From Stigmatella erecta (GTDB lineage Bacteria; Myxococcota; Myxococcia; Myxococcales; Myxococcaceae), in assembly GCF_900111745.1 (NCBI RefSeq), contig NZ_FOIJ01000007.1, positions 62,001 to 126,000 on the forward strand: a DNA stretch of 64,000 nucleotides. Reading direction: 5' to 3'. The notes below the pieces were generated by a model. It saw only the letters and a program-made list of their open reading frames with translations, ran no database searches and was not told the origin of the DNA. Positions 9,627 to 18,869 of the stretch are shown here, piece after piece; position 1 is the stretch's first letter, and every line of letters starts with the position of its first letter. Both the position numbers and the translations under genes were made by a program.

Positions 9627-10208
9627 TCAGTTCAGCTTGATATTCATCAACGGTGCCAGCCGGGGGTCTACAACTTTTGGCTGACAGCCGCACGGCTTCT
9701 CGTTGAGGTTCTGGCCGCACTGCGCACAGAGCCCCTTGCAGTCTTCACGGCAGACCGCACTCATCGGCAGGGCGAGCAATACCTGCTCCCGGACGATCGG
9801 ATCCAGATCGATCGTCTTGCCGTCGAACAGTTCCTCGTCCGTGTCCTCCAACTCGAAGGTCCCGGCACGCTCACCTTGGCCGCGGTCGTCCTCGGTCTCG
9901 CCCTTGCCGACCCCCTCACCCTTGGCGAGGGACTCGGGCACCAGGTTGAGGGTGAAGGACACCGGCACGTCCAGCGCCACGTCCGCCAGGCACCGCTTGC
10001 ACGGTGCCGCCAGGTGGGCGGTGAAGTTCGCCTGCAGCAGCACCCCTCCGCTCACCTTCCGGAAGGAAGCGTGCAGCGTCGAAGGCTGGGCTGCCCGGAA
10101 GCCGGTGTTCTGACCGGCCTCGCCCAATGCCTCCTGAAGGAGCTGGAGACCGAGGGGCTCGTCCAGCTTCAGCCCCGTCTCTAGAATTTGTTCAATCTTT
10201 ACGACCAT
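9627..10208 (-). CDS. YceD/DUF177 family protein
   Basis: This 193-aa protein belongs to the YceD (DUF177) family nearly always encoded before rpmF and linked to 23S rRNA processing in several bacteria. The CKRC pair near the middle and the C-terminal Cys cluster (CREDCKGLCAQCGQNLN...CGC) match the family and suggest a metal site. A central insert rich in Glu, Gly and Asp is not conserved in other families I know. It starts at ATG 10208 and leads the rpmF-fab run. Confidence 0.9.
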   Translation of the reverse strand: MVVKIEQILETGLKLDEPLGLQLLQEALGEAGQNTGFRAAQPSTLHASFRKVSGGVLLQANFTAHLAAPCKRCLADVALDVPVSFTLNLVPESLAKGEGVGKGETEDDRGQGERAGTFELEDTDEELFDGKTIDLDPIVREQVLLALPMSAVCREDCKGLCAQCGQNLNEKPCGCQPKVVDPRLAPLMNIKLN

Positions 10209-10439
10209 CTACAAGGCTTCCAGGCAAAAGGGCGCGCAACATAGAGGGGGGTTTCCCAAAAGTCAACGCGCCGTCGTTGTCACTGCCTCCTCATATAACG
10301 GCCGGGCTCGCCCTGCGTGCGAGGGGGATCCTGCCCCAGTGGAGACCCCTTCTGGCAGGCAGGCCCCTGGCCTCCCTCCGCTCCCCCGGCACGCCATGCC
10401 GTCCAGATGGACGGCTCCCGAGGCCCGGGGCCTCAGCGG

Positions 10440-10457
10440 CTTTCACATCGCTGTCAC
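10440..10457 (+). promoter_or_regulatory. Pho box upstream of the first phoB-like gene
   Basis: Two half-sites, CTTTCAC and CTGTCAC, are spaced at exactly 11 bp, matching the enterobacterial PhoB consensus architecture. They lie 70-87 bp before the response-regulator ATG. The rest of the 318-bp gap between the divergent yceD and this gene shows no other gene. Confidence 0.7.
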
Positions 10458-10526
10458 AATGGGATCTGCTAGTGCTCCCGCGCCAGGGGCCCTGTCCCCT
10501 CCTCTTTCCAGGATGCGGAGAACACC

Positions 10527-11207
10527 ATGGCGCGAATCCTGATCATCGAAGACGAGCAGGACCTCGCCGGACTCATCGAATACAACCTCCGGGCCGCAGG
10601 CTTCGACCCGGAGACGGCGAACACCGGCGCCGGAGGGCTCGCCAAGAGCCGCGCCCGGCTGCCGGACCTCGTGCTCCTGGACCTGATGCTCCCGGACATC
10701 TCGGGCCATGAGGTGCTCCGGATGCTGAAGAACGACCCCGGGCTGCGGGCCGTCCCCGTGGTCATCGTCAGCGCCAAGGGGCAGGAGGCCGACCGCATCC
10801 AGGGGCTGGAGATGGGGGCGGACGACTACGTGGTGAAGCCCTTCTCCGTCCGGGAGCTGATGCTCCGGGTCAAGGCGGTGCTGCGCCGGGCGGACACGGA
10901 GGAGGGGCCCGCCACCCAGCTCACCGCGGGGGACATCCAGCTGGACACCTCGCGGCACCAGGTGCGCGTCCAGGGCGAGGAGGTGGTCCTCACCGCCCTG
11001 GAGTTCCGCCTGCTGCACACCCTGCTGGAGCGCGGCGGCCGGGTGCAGACGCGCGAAGTCCTCCTCTCGGACGTCTGGGGCATCCAGGCGGAGATTCACA
11101 CCCGCACCGTGGACACGCACATCAAGCGCCTGCGCGAGAAGCTGGGCCCTGCGGGCGACATCATCGAGACGGTCCGGGGCGTGGGCTACAAGCTCAATCC
11201 CCCGTGA
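10527..11207 (+). CDS. PhoB/OmpR-family response regulator
   Basis: The 226-aa protein has a receiver domain (1-120) with acidic pair E9-D10 and phospho-acceptor D52 in LLDLMLPDISG, then an OmpR-type winged-helix domain (about 128-224) ending GVGYKLNPP. It is followed 10 bp later by a PhoR-like kinase and is preceded by a Pho box, so I infer autoregulation by phosphate starvation. It is one of two closely similar PhoB-like regulators in this locus, and sequence alone does not settle which is the true PhoB. Confidence 0.92.
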   Translation: MARILIIEDEQDLAGLIEYNLRAAGFDPETANTGAGGLAKSRARLPDLVLLDLMLPDISGHEVLRMLKNDPGLRAVPVVIVSAKGQEADRIQGLEMGADDYVVKPFSVRELMLRVKAVLRRADTEEGPATQLTAGDIQLDTSRHQVRVQGEEVVLTALEFRLLHTLLERGGRVQTREVLLSDVWGIQAEIHTRTVDTHIKRLREKLGPAGDIIETVRGVGYKLNPP

Positions 11208-11217
11208 GGAGCCCGCC

Positions 11218-12576
11218 ATGACCCTGCGCGCCGTGCTCCTCTCCCTCCTGCTCCCCGCGGCCGTGGTCATGCTGCTGCTCGTGGTTCTGGGCCAGCCGGG
11301 CACCGCCGTGGGCGCGGCCCTCGTCACCCTGGCCGGGTCCATCGCGGCCCATGTGGCCAACCGGGACCAGGTCCAGCGGCAGATTCAAGCCCTCGCGAGC
11401 AAGACGCTGGAGCGCGCCGAGGGAAGCCCCCACGGCCCCCTTCCGGACCCAGAACGGCTGGACGAGATGGCCAGCCTGGAGGGCGCGATCGACTCGCTCC
11501 ACTCCCGGCTCACCACCCAGAATGTCCAGCGGACCCAGGAGACGCGCACCCTCACCGCCGTGCTGGATGGCATGATCGAAGGCATCTGGATCACCGATGC
11601 CGAGGGCACCGTCATCCGGCACAACGACGCCCTGCGGGAGATGCTCCAACCGGGCAACGGGCCCATCGTGGGCCAGCGCCCCCTGGCCCTCATCCGCGAC
11701 GAGGCCCTCAATGACGCCGTGGCCCGGGCCTGCCGGGAGGGTGCCTCGTCCCGCCTGGAGCTGACGCTGGAGGGGCTCTTCCCCCTCACGCTCGCCATCC
11801 GGGTGACGCCCCTGGGCCGGGACTTGCCCGGCAGCGCCGCCGTCTTCAACGACGTCACCGAGCTGCGCCGGCTGGAAAATGTGCGCAAGGACTTCGTGGC
11901 CAACGTCTCCCACGAGCTGCGCACCCCCATCACCGCCATCCGGGGCTACGCGGAGACGCTTCAGACCGGGGCCCTGCAGGACCCCGCGGTGGCACCCAAG
12001 ATGGTGGAGATCATCCACCGCCAGTCCGAGCGCCTCTCCGAGCTCGTCGAGGATCTGCTGGAGCTGTCCCGGCTCGAGTCGCGCGAGATGAAGCTCAAGT
12101 TCGCCGACGTGTCCCTCGCCGTCGCCGCCTCCCGCGCCGCGGAGACCGTCAAGCCCAAGGCCGAGGGCAAGAACATCCACCTGGAGCTGCACCTGTCCCC
12201 GGCGCTGAAGGCCCGGGCCGACGAGCGGGCCGTCGAGCAGGTGCTCCTCAACCTGCTCGACAATGCCGTGAAGTACACCCCGGCGGGCGGGCGGGTGGAC
12301 GTGTCGGGAGGCCAGGAGAACGGGCGCTGCATCGTCCGTGTGAAGGACACGGGGGTGGGCATCGAGCCCAAGCACCTGTCGCGCATCTTCGAGCGCTTCT
12401 ACCGGGTGGACAAAGGTCGCAGCCGGGACATGGGCGGCACGGGCCTGGGCCTGTCCATCGTCAAGCACCTGCTGGGGGCCATGGACGGCGAGGTGAAGGT
12501 GGAAAGCCGCCCTAATGTAGGCAGTGTTTTCGTAATTTTTCTTCCCGCCACCCCCTCGGAGGCCACATCTGGGTAG
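11218..12576 (+). CDS. phoR: PhoR-like sensor histidine kinase
   Basis: The 452-aa kinase has two N-terminal membrane segments within about residues 1-45 and almost no periplasmic loop. Next come a PAS-like region (about 110-215), the HisKA box NVSHELRTP with H232, and an ATPase domain with NLLDNAVKYTP, DTGVGI and GGTGLGLSIVKHLL. The lack of a periplasmic sensor domain is typical of PhoR, which senses through PstSCAB and PhoU. It sits between the regulator (10-bp gap) and the phosphoesterase (12-bp gap). The symbol is given by context. Confidence 0.88.
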   Translation: MTLRAVLLSLLLPAAVVMLLLVVLGQPGTAVGAALVTLAGSIAAHVANRDQVQRQIQALASKTLERAEGSPHGPLPDPERLDEMASLEGAIDSLHSRLTTQNVQRTQETRTLTAVLDGMIEGIWITDAEGTVIRHNDALREMLQPGNGPIVGQRPLALIRDEALNDAVARACREGASSRLELTLEGLFPLTLAIRVTPLGRDLPGSAAVFNDVTELRRLENVRKDFVANVSHELRTPITAIRGYAETLQTGALQDPAVAPKMVEIIHRQSERLSELVEDLLELSRLESREMKLKFADVSLAVAASRAAETVKPKAEGKNIHLELHLSPALKARADERAVEQVLLNLLDNAVKYTPAGGRVDVSGGQENGRCIVRVKDTGVGIEPKHLSRIFERFYRVDKGRSRDMGGTGLGLSIVKHLLGAMDGEVKVESRPNVGSVFVIFLPATPSEATSG

Positions 12577-12588
12577 GATGGGGTAACC

Positions 12589-13590
12589 ATGCGGGTCGCG
12601 ATCCTCGCGGACATTCACGGCAATCTCCCTGCCTGCGAGGCCGTCCTCGAGGACATCGAGCGGATGGCGCCCGACTACATCGTGGCCGCGGGCGATCTCG
12701 CGCTGCGCGGGGCCCACCCGCGCGAGACGGTGGAGCTCTTGCTGGACCGCTGTGACTCCGTGCTGATGGGCAACACGGACTGCTACCTCGCGGGCAACTA
12801 CCTGGGCGGCGCCTACCGCGAGCGCGACCACTGGAAGACCGAGCTGCTGCGCTGGACGCGGGACCAGCTGGGCGAGGCCCACCTCAAGACGCTGGGCGCC
12901 CTGCCCTTCTCCATGCGCTACACGCCGCGCAAGGGGCAGGACCTCTTCGTCTGCCACGCGAACCCGAAGAACCTCGAGGAGTCGCTGGACCCGACCCTCG
13001 ATGAAATCTCCATCCGCCGCTTCTTCATGCACCTGGACGCGGCGGCCTGCGCCTTTGGCCACCTGCACTTCCCCTACCGCCGCCGGGTCGGCCGAATGCT
13101 CATCGCGGACGTGGCCAGCGCGGGCATTCCCCGGGATGGCGACCTGCGGCCCGCCTACGGCATCTTCACCTACACGCCCAAGGGCTGGCGCGTGCAGATC
13201 CGCCGGGTGCGCTACCCCGTCCGCAAGGCCACCCAGGCGCTCACCGCGCGCCGGGTTCCCGGCGGCCCCATCCTCATCCACAAGCTGGTGGAGGCCCGCT
13301 ACCGCCACCACCACTCCCTGCTCGAGGCGGCGCGCCGCCACTCGGGCCTGCCCCCCCCGGGGCCCGTGCTGCGGCCTCCCCCGGGGGCCCCGCCCCGGCG
13401 CCCGCCACCTCCGGGCGTGCCTCCCGCGGGGGACCTGGAGACAGAGCCGCCCGTGCCCCGCCAGGACGAGACGGAGGCCGCCGTGCTGCGCATGGAGGCG
13501 CTGGACTCCGTGGAGCTGCCCCCCGTGCAGGACATCGAGGCGGCGGAGGAGGCCTCGCTGTCCACTGGCACGACAGATCTGGACGGCTGA
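12589..13590 (+). CDS. calcineurin-like metallophosphoesterase with proline-rich tail
   Basis: The first ~230 residues are a YfcE-like metallophosphoesterase: DIHGN, AGDLALRG, GNTD (in place of GNHD/E), CHANP and FGHLHFPY supply the metal ligands. The remaining ~100 residues are Pro/Arg-rich and then acidic, and probably unstructured. It is the third gene of a phoB-like, phoR-like, phosphoesterase run, so phosphate scavenging or cyclic-nucleotide turnover is a reasonable inference. No signal peptide is seen, so it is cytoplasmic. The substrate is unknown. Confidence 0.82.
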   Translation: MRVAILADIHGNLPACEAVLEDIERMAPDYIVAAGDLALRGAHPRETVELLLDRCDSVLMGNTDCYLAGNYLGGAYRERDHWKTELLRWTRDQLGEAHLKTLGALPFSMRYTPRKGQDLFVCHANPKNLEESLDPTLDEISIRRFFMHLDAAACAFGHLHFPYRRRVGRMLIADVASAGIPRDGDLRPAYGIFTYTPKGWRVQIRRVRYPVRKATQALTARRVPGGPILIHKLVEARYRHHHSLLEAARRHSGLPPPGPVLRPPPGAPPRRPPPPGVPPAGDLETEPPVPRQDETEAAVLRMEALDSVELPPVQDIEAAEEASLSTGTTDLDG

Positions 13591-13606
13591 CGGAACGGGA
13601 CGCCGT

Positions 13607-13635
13607 TCGTCACGCACTTGTTTCCAGTGAGTCAC
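13607..13635 (+). promoter_or_regulatory. triple Pho box upstream of the second phoB-like gene
   Basis: GTCAC cores at 13609 and 13631 are 22 bp apart, with a degenerate copy (GTTTC) exactly midway at 13620, giving three 11-bp-phased half-sites 38-66 bp ahead of the ATG. Confidence 0.65.
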
Positions 13636-13672
13636 GCAAGCGCCCGCGGGGACGTGGAGATTGCGCGGTGCC

Positions 13673-14362
13673 ATGTCCCACGTCCTCATCGTCGATGACG
13701 AGCGAGATCTCGCCGAGCTCATCGACTTCAATCTCCAGGCAGCCGGATTTTCCACCCGCGTCGCGGACACGGGCGAGGCCGCCCTGGCCGCCGCCAGCGA
13801 ACAGCCCCCCCAGCTCGTCCTGCTGGACCTGATGCTGCCCGACATCTCCGGCACGGAGGTGTGCCGGCAGCTGCGCACGAACGTGCTCACCCGCGACGTG
13901 CTCATCGTCATGCTCACCGCCAAGGGCGAGGAGGCCGACCGGGTGCGCGGCTTCGAGGTGGGGGCGGATGACTACGTCACCAAGCCCTTCAGCGTCCGGG
14001 AGCTGGTCTTGCGCATCAAGGCCGTCCTGCGCCGGGCCCTGCCCTCCAAGGAAGGCACGGCCCCCCTGGCGCTGGGGCCGCTCAAGCTCGATGTGGGCAC
14101 CCACCGCTTCTACGTGGAGGGCAAGGAGGTGCTCCTCACGGCGCTCGAGTTCCGGCTCCTGGAGTACATGATGACGCGGCTGGGCCGCGTGCAGACCCGC
14201 GAGCAGCTCCTGGAGGAGGTCTGGGGCCTGTCCAGCAGCCTCGAGACGCGCACCATCGACACGCACGTGATGCGGCTGCGCGACAAGCTCGGCCCGGCGC
14301 GCCCGTACCTGGAGACTGTCCGGGGGGTCGGCTACCGCATCGTGGACCCCCAGCTCGCCTGA
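13673..14362 (+). CDS. phoB: PhoB-type response regulator adjacent to pst genes
   Basis: The 229-aa OmpR/PhoB-family protein has receiver D52 in LLDLMLPDISGTEV and a C-terminal winged helix ending GVGYRIVDP. I use the ATG at 13673, with GTGGAGA upstream, rather than the in-frame TTG at 13661, which abuts that ribosome-binding site. It is separated from pstS by 99 bp containing a Pho box. Its position next to pstSCAB-phoU favours it as the functional PhoB, but the paralogue at 10527 is the one next to the kinase. Confidence 0.88.
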   Translation: MSHVLIVDDERDLAELIDFNLQAAGFSTRVADTGEAALAAASEQPPQLVLLDLMLPDISGTEVCRQLRTNVLTRDVLIVMLTAKGEEADRVRGFEVGADDYVTKPFSVRELVLRIKAVLRRALPSKEGTAPLALGPLKLDVGTHRFYVEGKEVLLTALEFRLLEYMMTRLGRVQTREQLLEEVWGLSSSLETRTIDTHVMRLRDKLGPARPYLETVRGVGYRIVDPQLA

Positions 14363-14363
14363 G

Positions 14364-14392
14364 CCGTCACCCATTTGTCACCTTCACGTCGT
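14364..14392 (+). promoter_or_regulatory. triple Pho box upstream of pstS
   Basis: Cores GTCAC (14366), GTCAC (14377) and GTCGT (14388) repeat at exactly 11 bp, 70-98 bp before the pstS ATG. Confidence 0.75.
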
Positions 14393-14461
14393 GAAACGGC
14401 CACAGGGCTCCCATAAGCCGCCCTCTCAGTTGCACAGGCCTACCCAGGAGCGATTGTCCCC

Positions 14462-15283
14462 ATGAAGAAGTTCCTCGCGTCGCTGCTCGTCCTCCTCCCG
14501 TTCGTTCTTCCCGCCGCGGCCCAGGCAGGCACCCTCTCCGTCAAGGGCTCGGACACCATGGTCATCCTGGGCCAGCGCTGGGCCGAGGAGTTCATGAAGA
14601 AGAACGCCGCCACCAAGGTCCAGGTCACCGGCGGAGGCTCGGGCACGGGCCTGGCCGCCCTCATCAACGGCACCACGGACATCGCCATGTCCAGCCGCCC
14701 CATCAAGGACGCGGAGAACGAGAAGGTGCGTGCCCAGGCCAAGGCCCCCGCCGAGCAGGTCTCCGTCGCCAAGGACGGCGTCACCTTCTACGTACACGAG
14801 AAGAACCCGCTGAACGCCCTGACGGTCGAGCAGCTCAAGGGCATCTACCTGGGCGACATCACCCACTGGAAGGCCGTGGGCGGTGCCGATGCCCCCATCG
14901 TCCTCTACTCGCGCGAGAACTCCTCCGGCACGTACGTGTTCGTGAAGGACAACCTGCTCAACGGCGAGGACTACGCCCCCGAGGCGCAGACGCTGCCCGG
15001 CACCGCCGCGGTGGTGAACGCCATCACCCAGGAGAAGAACGGCATCGGCTACGGCGGCGCGGCCTATGCCAAGGGCATCAAAGAGCTGAAGATCAAGGTG
15101 GGCAACGACGAGATCGCCCCTTCCGCCGAGAACATCAAGAGCGGCAAGTACCCCCTCTCGCGCGACCTGTACTTCTACCTGCGCACCAAGCCTACCGGTG
15201 AGGTGAAGTCCTTCATCGACTTCGCCCTGTCCTCCGAGGGCCAGCAGATCGTCAACAAAGTCGGCTACTTCCCTGTGAAGTAG
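14462..15283 (+). CDS. pstS: phosphate ABC transporter, periplasmic phosphate-binding protein
   Basis: PstS captures phosphate for the PstCAB transporter. It has a cleavable signal peptide (about residues 1-22, ending AAAQA). The phosphate-binding segments KGSDTM, GGGSGTGLAAL, SSRPIK and SRENSSGTYVF are all visible. The 273-aa length fits the shorter PstS class. It is preceded by a Pho box and followed by pstC after a short gap that holds another one. Confidence 0.94.
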   Translation: MKKFLASLLVLLPFVLPAAAQAGTLSVKGSDTMVILGQRWAEEFMKKNAATKVQVTGGGSGTGLAALINGTTDIAMSSRPIKDAENEKVRAQAKAPAEQVSVAKDGVTFYVHEKNPLNALTVEQLKGIYLGDITHWKAVGGADAPIVLYSRENSSGTYVFVKDNLLNGEDYAPEAQTLPGTAAVVNAITQEKNGIGYGGAAYAKGIKELKIKVGNDEIAPSAENIKSGKYPLSRDLYFYLRTKPTGEVKSFIDFALSSEGQQIVNKVGYFPVK

Positions 15284-15286
15284 GCA

Positions 15287-15304
15287 CCGTCACACGATTG
15301 TCAC
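15287..15304 (+). promoter_or_regulatory. Pho box between pstS and pstC
   Basis: GTCAC cores at 15289 and 15300 are phased at 11 bp in the gap between the pstS stop and the pstC start, which suggests an internal phosphate-responsive promoter. Confidence 0.6.
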
Positions 15305-15339
15305 GCGAGGCTCCGGCACAGATGGATAGAGAGGCCCTC

Positions 15340-16332
15340 ATGCAGCAGAGTCTCGCGGAAACCGTCGTGGTCCCGCAGTTGTCGCCGACGGCCCGGCGGC
15401 GGCAACTCCGGGAAAAAGCCATCGCGGGCATCATCACGTTCATGGCCTTCACCGGCATCGCCGCGCTGGTGTTGATCATCGTCTTCGTCGCCAAGGAGGC
15501 CCTGGCGCTCTTCACGGACGCCCACGCCCAGCAGGAGGCGAGCCCCGCCAAGATGTTCCTGCCCCAGGTGGCCCGTGCAGGGCGGCCCGCGACCTTCACC
15601 TGGCAGCCCGTGTCCTCCATCCCGAAGGTGAGCATGATTCCGCTCTTCATCGGGACGCTGAAGACGACGCTCGTCTCCATGCTGGTGGCGGTGCCGCTGG
15701 GCGTGGCCGGCGCACTGTTCGCCGCGGAGTTCGCCCCCCGCAGGCTGCGGGAGTTCCTCAAGCCCATCATCGAGCTGCTGGCGGGCATCCCCTCGGTGGT
15801 GCTCGGCTTCTTCGCGCTGATGGTGCTGGCCACCTTCCTCCAGGACACCTTCGGCTTCACCTACCGGCTCAACGCGGTGGTGGCGGGCCTGGGGCTGGCG
15901 CTGGCCATCGTGCCCGTCATCTTCACCGTGGCCGAGGATGCGCTCACGGCGGTGCCTCGCAGCTACCGGGAAGCCTCCCTGGCCCTGGGCGCCACCCCCT
16001 GGGAGACCGCCTGGAAGGTGGTGCTGCCCGCGGCGGCCCCCGGCATCCTCGCCGCGTGCGTGCTGGGCTTCGGCCGCGCCATCGGCGAGACGATGATCAT
16101 CCTGATGGCCTCGGGCAACGCGGCCATCGTCTCGGCGAACCTGGGAGACTCGGTCCGCTCGCTGTCGGCGACCATCGCGGCGGAGATGGGTGAGGTGGTG
16201 GTCGGCAGCCCCCACTACTCGCTGCTGTTCTTCATCGGCGTGGAGCTGTTCGTCTTCACCTTCATCCTGAACATGGTGGCCTCCGCCTGGACGAAGCGCG
16301 TCCTCAAGCGGCTCACCGGGGGCGCCTCGTGA
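15340..16332 (+). CDS. pstC: phosphate ABC transporter permease PstC
   Basis: PstC is an inner-membrane subunit with about six membrane spans. The first is near residues 25-50, and the EAA permease loop lies around SLALGATPWETAWKVVLPAA. The region after the first span is long and partly polar, as in other PstC proteins. An in-frame ATG at 15322 is possible; I prefer 15340 because GAGG lies 5 bp upstream. It overlaps pstA by 4 bp. Confidence 0.92.
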   Translation: MQQSLAETVVVPQLSPTARRRQLREKAIAGIITFMAFTGIAALVLIIVFVAKEALALFTDAHAQQEASPAKMFLPQVARAGRPATFTWQPVSSIPKVSMIPLFIGTLKTTLVSMLVAVPLGVAGALFAAEFAPRRLREFLKPIIELLAGIPSVVLGFFALMVLATFLQDTFGFTYRLNAVVAGLGLALAIVPVIFTVAEDALTAVPRSYREASLALGATPWETAWKVVLPAAAPGILAACVLGFGRAIGETMIILMASGNAAIVSANLGDSVRSLSATIAAEMGEVVVGSPHYSLLFFIGVELFVFTFILNMVASAWTKRVLKRLTGGAS

Positions 16333-17240
16333 AGCACGCCACTCGCCGCACGGTGGGGGCCGCCCTCACCTCCCTCACGGGCCTGGCCGCGCTGCTCATC
16401 GTGGCCATGCTCGCCCTCATCCTGCTGGACGTCGTCCGCGGGGGCGCGGGCCACGTCACCTGGGAGTTCCTCTCCCAGCCGCCCTCCGACGGCATGATGC
16501 GCGGAGGCATCTTCCCGGCCCTCTACGGCACGGCCGCCCTGACGCTGCTGATGACCCTGGCGGTGATGCCCGTGGGCGTGCTCACCGCGGTCTACCTGCA
16601 CGAGTACGCCCCGGCGGACTCACGGCTGGCGCGCTGGGTGCGGGTGGCCATCGTCAACCTGGCGGGCGTGCCCTCCATCGTCTTCGGCCTGTTCGGCCTG
16701 GGCTTCTTCATCCACTTCATCGGCGGCGGCATGGACCGCGCGCTGGGCCACCAGACCATGCACTGGGCCCAGCCGAGCATCCTCTGGGCCTCGCTCACCC
16801 TGGCGGTGCTGACGCTGCCCGTGGTCATCGTCGCCACGGAGGAGGCCCTGCGCGCGGTGCCCCTGGACCACCGCACCGCGAGCCTCGCCCTGGGCGCCAC
16901 CCAGTCCCAGACGCTCATGCGGGTGGTGCTGCCGGGCGCGCTGCCAGGCATCCTGACGGGGGCGGTGCTGGCGGTGTCCCGCGGCGCCGGCGAGGTGGCC
17001 CCCATCCTCTTCACGGGCGCGGCCTACTTCCTGCCGGATCTGCCCACGTCGCTGAACTCCCAGTTCATGCACCTGGGCTACCACACGTACGTGCTCGCCA
17101 CGCAGTCCCCCGACATCGAGGCCACCCGCCCGCTGCTCTACGCCACGGTGCTGGTGCTGCTGATGCTCACCTTTGCCCTCAACCTCGTCGCGGTCGTCAT
17201 CCGGACCCGGACCCGCCGGCGCGCCGCGAACGCCCACTGA
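16329..17240 (+). CDS. pstA: phosphate ABC transporter permease PstA
   Basis: This 303-aa membrane permease partners PstC. It begins at a GTG overlapping the pstC stop (GTGA). Several hydrophobic spans and the EAA loop ([23 protein letters not shown]) are clear, and the ALPGILTG segment is typical of PstA. Tight coupling with pstC and pstB supports one transport operon. Confidence 0.93.
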   Translation: MKHATRRTVGAALTSLTGLAALLIVAMLALILLDVVRGGAGHVTWEFLSQPPSDGMMRGGIFPALYGTAALTLLMTLAVMPVGVLTAVYLHEYAPADSRLARWVRVAIVNLAGVPSIVFGLFGLGFFIHFIGGGMDRALGHQTMHWAQPSILWASLTLAVLTLPVVIVATEEALRAVPLDHRTASLALGATQSQTLMRVVLPGALPGILTGAVLAVSRGAGEVAPILFTGAAYFLPDLPTSLNSQFMHLGYHTYVLATQSPDIEATRPLLYATVLVLLMLTFALNLVAVVIRTRTRRRAANAH

Positions 17241-17250
17241 GACGCCGTTC

Positions 17251-18027
17251 ATGACCTTCCAGCCGAACAGCCCGCGCATCAAGATGGAGGCGCGGGCCCT
17301 GACCCTCCGCTATGGCTCCAAGGTGGCCATCCACGAGGTGAGCCTCACCATCCCCGAGCACCAGGTGACGGCGATGATCGGCCCCTCGGGGTGTGGCAAG
17401 TCCACCTTCCTGCGGTCGCTCAACCGGATGAATGATCTCATCCCCCACACGCACCACACCGGCACCATCCTGCTGGATGGCACGAGCATCCACGACCGGA
17501 ACGTGGACGTGGTGGACCTGCGCCGCCGCGTGGGCATGGTGTTCCAGAAGTCGAACCCCTTCCCCAAGTCCATCTTCGAGAACGTGGCCTACGGCCTGCG
17601 GGTGGGCGGGCTGAAGAACAAGGCGGAGCTGGCCGCGCGGGTGGAGAAGTCCCTGCGGAGCGCGGCGCTCTGGGACGAGGTGAAGGACCGGCTCGAGGAC
17701 AGCGCCCTGGGGCTGTCGGGCGGCCAGCAGCAGCGCCTGTGCATCGCGCGCGCCATGGCGGTGGAGCCCGAGGTGCTCCTCATGGACGAGCCGGCCAGCG
17801 CCCTGGACCCCATCGCCACCGCGAAGATCGAAGAGCTCATCTACCTCCTGAAGGCCACCTACACCATCGCCATCGTCACCCACAACATGCAGCAGGCGGC
17901 CCGGGTCAGCGACCGGACCGCTTTCTTCTACATGGGTGAGTTGGTGGAGTGCGGCCCGACGGAACAGATTTTCACGAACCCGCGCGAGAAGCGTACCGAG
18001 GACTACGTCACCGGGAAGTTCGGGTAG
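17251..18027 (+). CDS. pstB: phosphate ABC transporter ATPase PstB
   Basis: PstB powers phosphate import and takes part in PhoR signalling. The 258-aa ATPase has Walker [10 protein letters not shown], the signature [14 protein letters not shown], Walker [14 protein letters not shown] and the H-loop VTHNM. The [17 protein letters not shown] block is typical of PstB. The ATG at 17251 is chosen because the upstream open frame overlaps pstA coding sequence. It follows pstA by 10 bp. Confidence 0.96.
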   Translation: MTFQPNSPRIKMEARALTLRYGSKVAIHEVSLTIPEHQVTAMIGPSGCGKSTFLRSLNRMNDLIPHTHHTGTILLDGTSIHDRNVDVVDLRRRVGMVFQKSNPFPKSIFENVAYGLRVGGLKNKAELAARVEKSLRSAALWDEVKDRLEDSALGLSGGQQQRLCIARAMAVEPEVLLMDEPASALDPIATAKIEELIYLLKATYTIAIVTHNMQQAARVSDRTAFFYMGELVECGPTEQIFTNPREKRTEDYVTGKFG

Positions 18028-18042
18028 GAACGAGGAACACGA

Positions 18043-18732
18043 ATGCCGGCGACCCATACCGACAAAGCATTTGAGCAGGACCTGCGGGATTTGCGCGAGC
18101 GGCTGCTGGCCATGGGGGCCAAGGTCGAGGCGCTCATCGCGGGCAGCGTGCGGGCCCTCACCGAGCGGGACTCCGTGCTGGCCGAGAAGGTCATCCAGTC
18201 CGACAAGGACGTGAACCGCCTGGAGGTGGAGATCGACGATCTCTGCCGCCGCATCCTGGCCCTGCGCCAGCCCGCGGCCAGCGACCTGCGGCTCATCACC
18301 ACGGCGCTGAAGATCGTCACCGACCTGGAGCGCATCGGGGACCTGGCGGTGAACATCGCCGAGCGGGCCAACGACCTGAACCAGGTGCCGCCCCTGGCGC
18401 CCTACGTGGACACGCCGAAGCTGGCGGAGCTGGCCCAGCAGCAGGTGAAGAAGGCGCTGGATGCCTTCGTCTCCAATGACGTGGCGAAGGCGGAGGAAGT
18501 GCTGCGGGGCGATGACCTGCTGGATGCGCTCTTCCTGAAGATCTTCAACGAGCTGCTCGCCTACATGATGGAGGACTCGAGGAACATCCGGCGGGCCACG
18601 GCGCTGATGTTCATCGCCAAGCACCTGGAGCGCATCGGCGACCACGCGCTGAACGTGGCGGAGATGGTCGTCTACATGGTGCGCGGCAAGGACATCCGCC
18701 ATCCGCTGAGCCGGAACCTGACCGTGGATTAG
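18043..18732 (+). CDS. phoU: phosphate transport system regulator PhoU
   Basis: PhoU links the Pst transporter to PhoR and keeps the Pho regulon off in high phosphate. The 229-aa all-helical protein has two PhoU repeats, each with the metal-binding E/DxxxD type motif (DLERIGDLAVNIAERA in the first, HLERIGDHALNVAEMV in the second). It lies 15 bp after pstB and ends the pst run. Confidence 0.95.
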   Translation: MPATHTDKAFEQDLRDLRERLLAMGAKVEALIAGSVRALTERDSVLAEKVIQSDKDVNRLEVEIDDLCRRILALRQPAASDLRLITTALKIVTDLERIGDLAVNIAERANDLNQVPPLAPYVDTPKLAELAQQQVKKALDAFVSNDVAKAEEVLRGDDLLDALFLKIFNELLAYMMEDSRNIRRATALMFIAKHLERIGDHALNVAEMVVYMVRGKDIRHPLSRNLTVD

Positions 18733-18745
18733 CAGCGGCGGCGGA

Positions 18746-18763
18746 GCGTCACTCCGCCGTCAC
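18746..18763 (+). promoter_or_regulatory. Pho box upstream of the GT21 glycosyltransferase
   Basis: GTCAC cores at 18748 and 18759 are phased at 11 bp, about 105-125 bp before the glycosyltransferase start and after the phoU stop. Confidence 0.55.
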
Positions 18764-18869
18764 CCCGTTTTTCCGTGGCCGCCGCGAGCAGGTCGCGGGG
18801 CTGTCGCCGGGCTCTTCTAGCGTTCGGGGCAGGTCGCGCGATGACCGCGTGCCGCTCCGGAAACCACGC

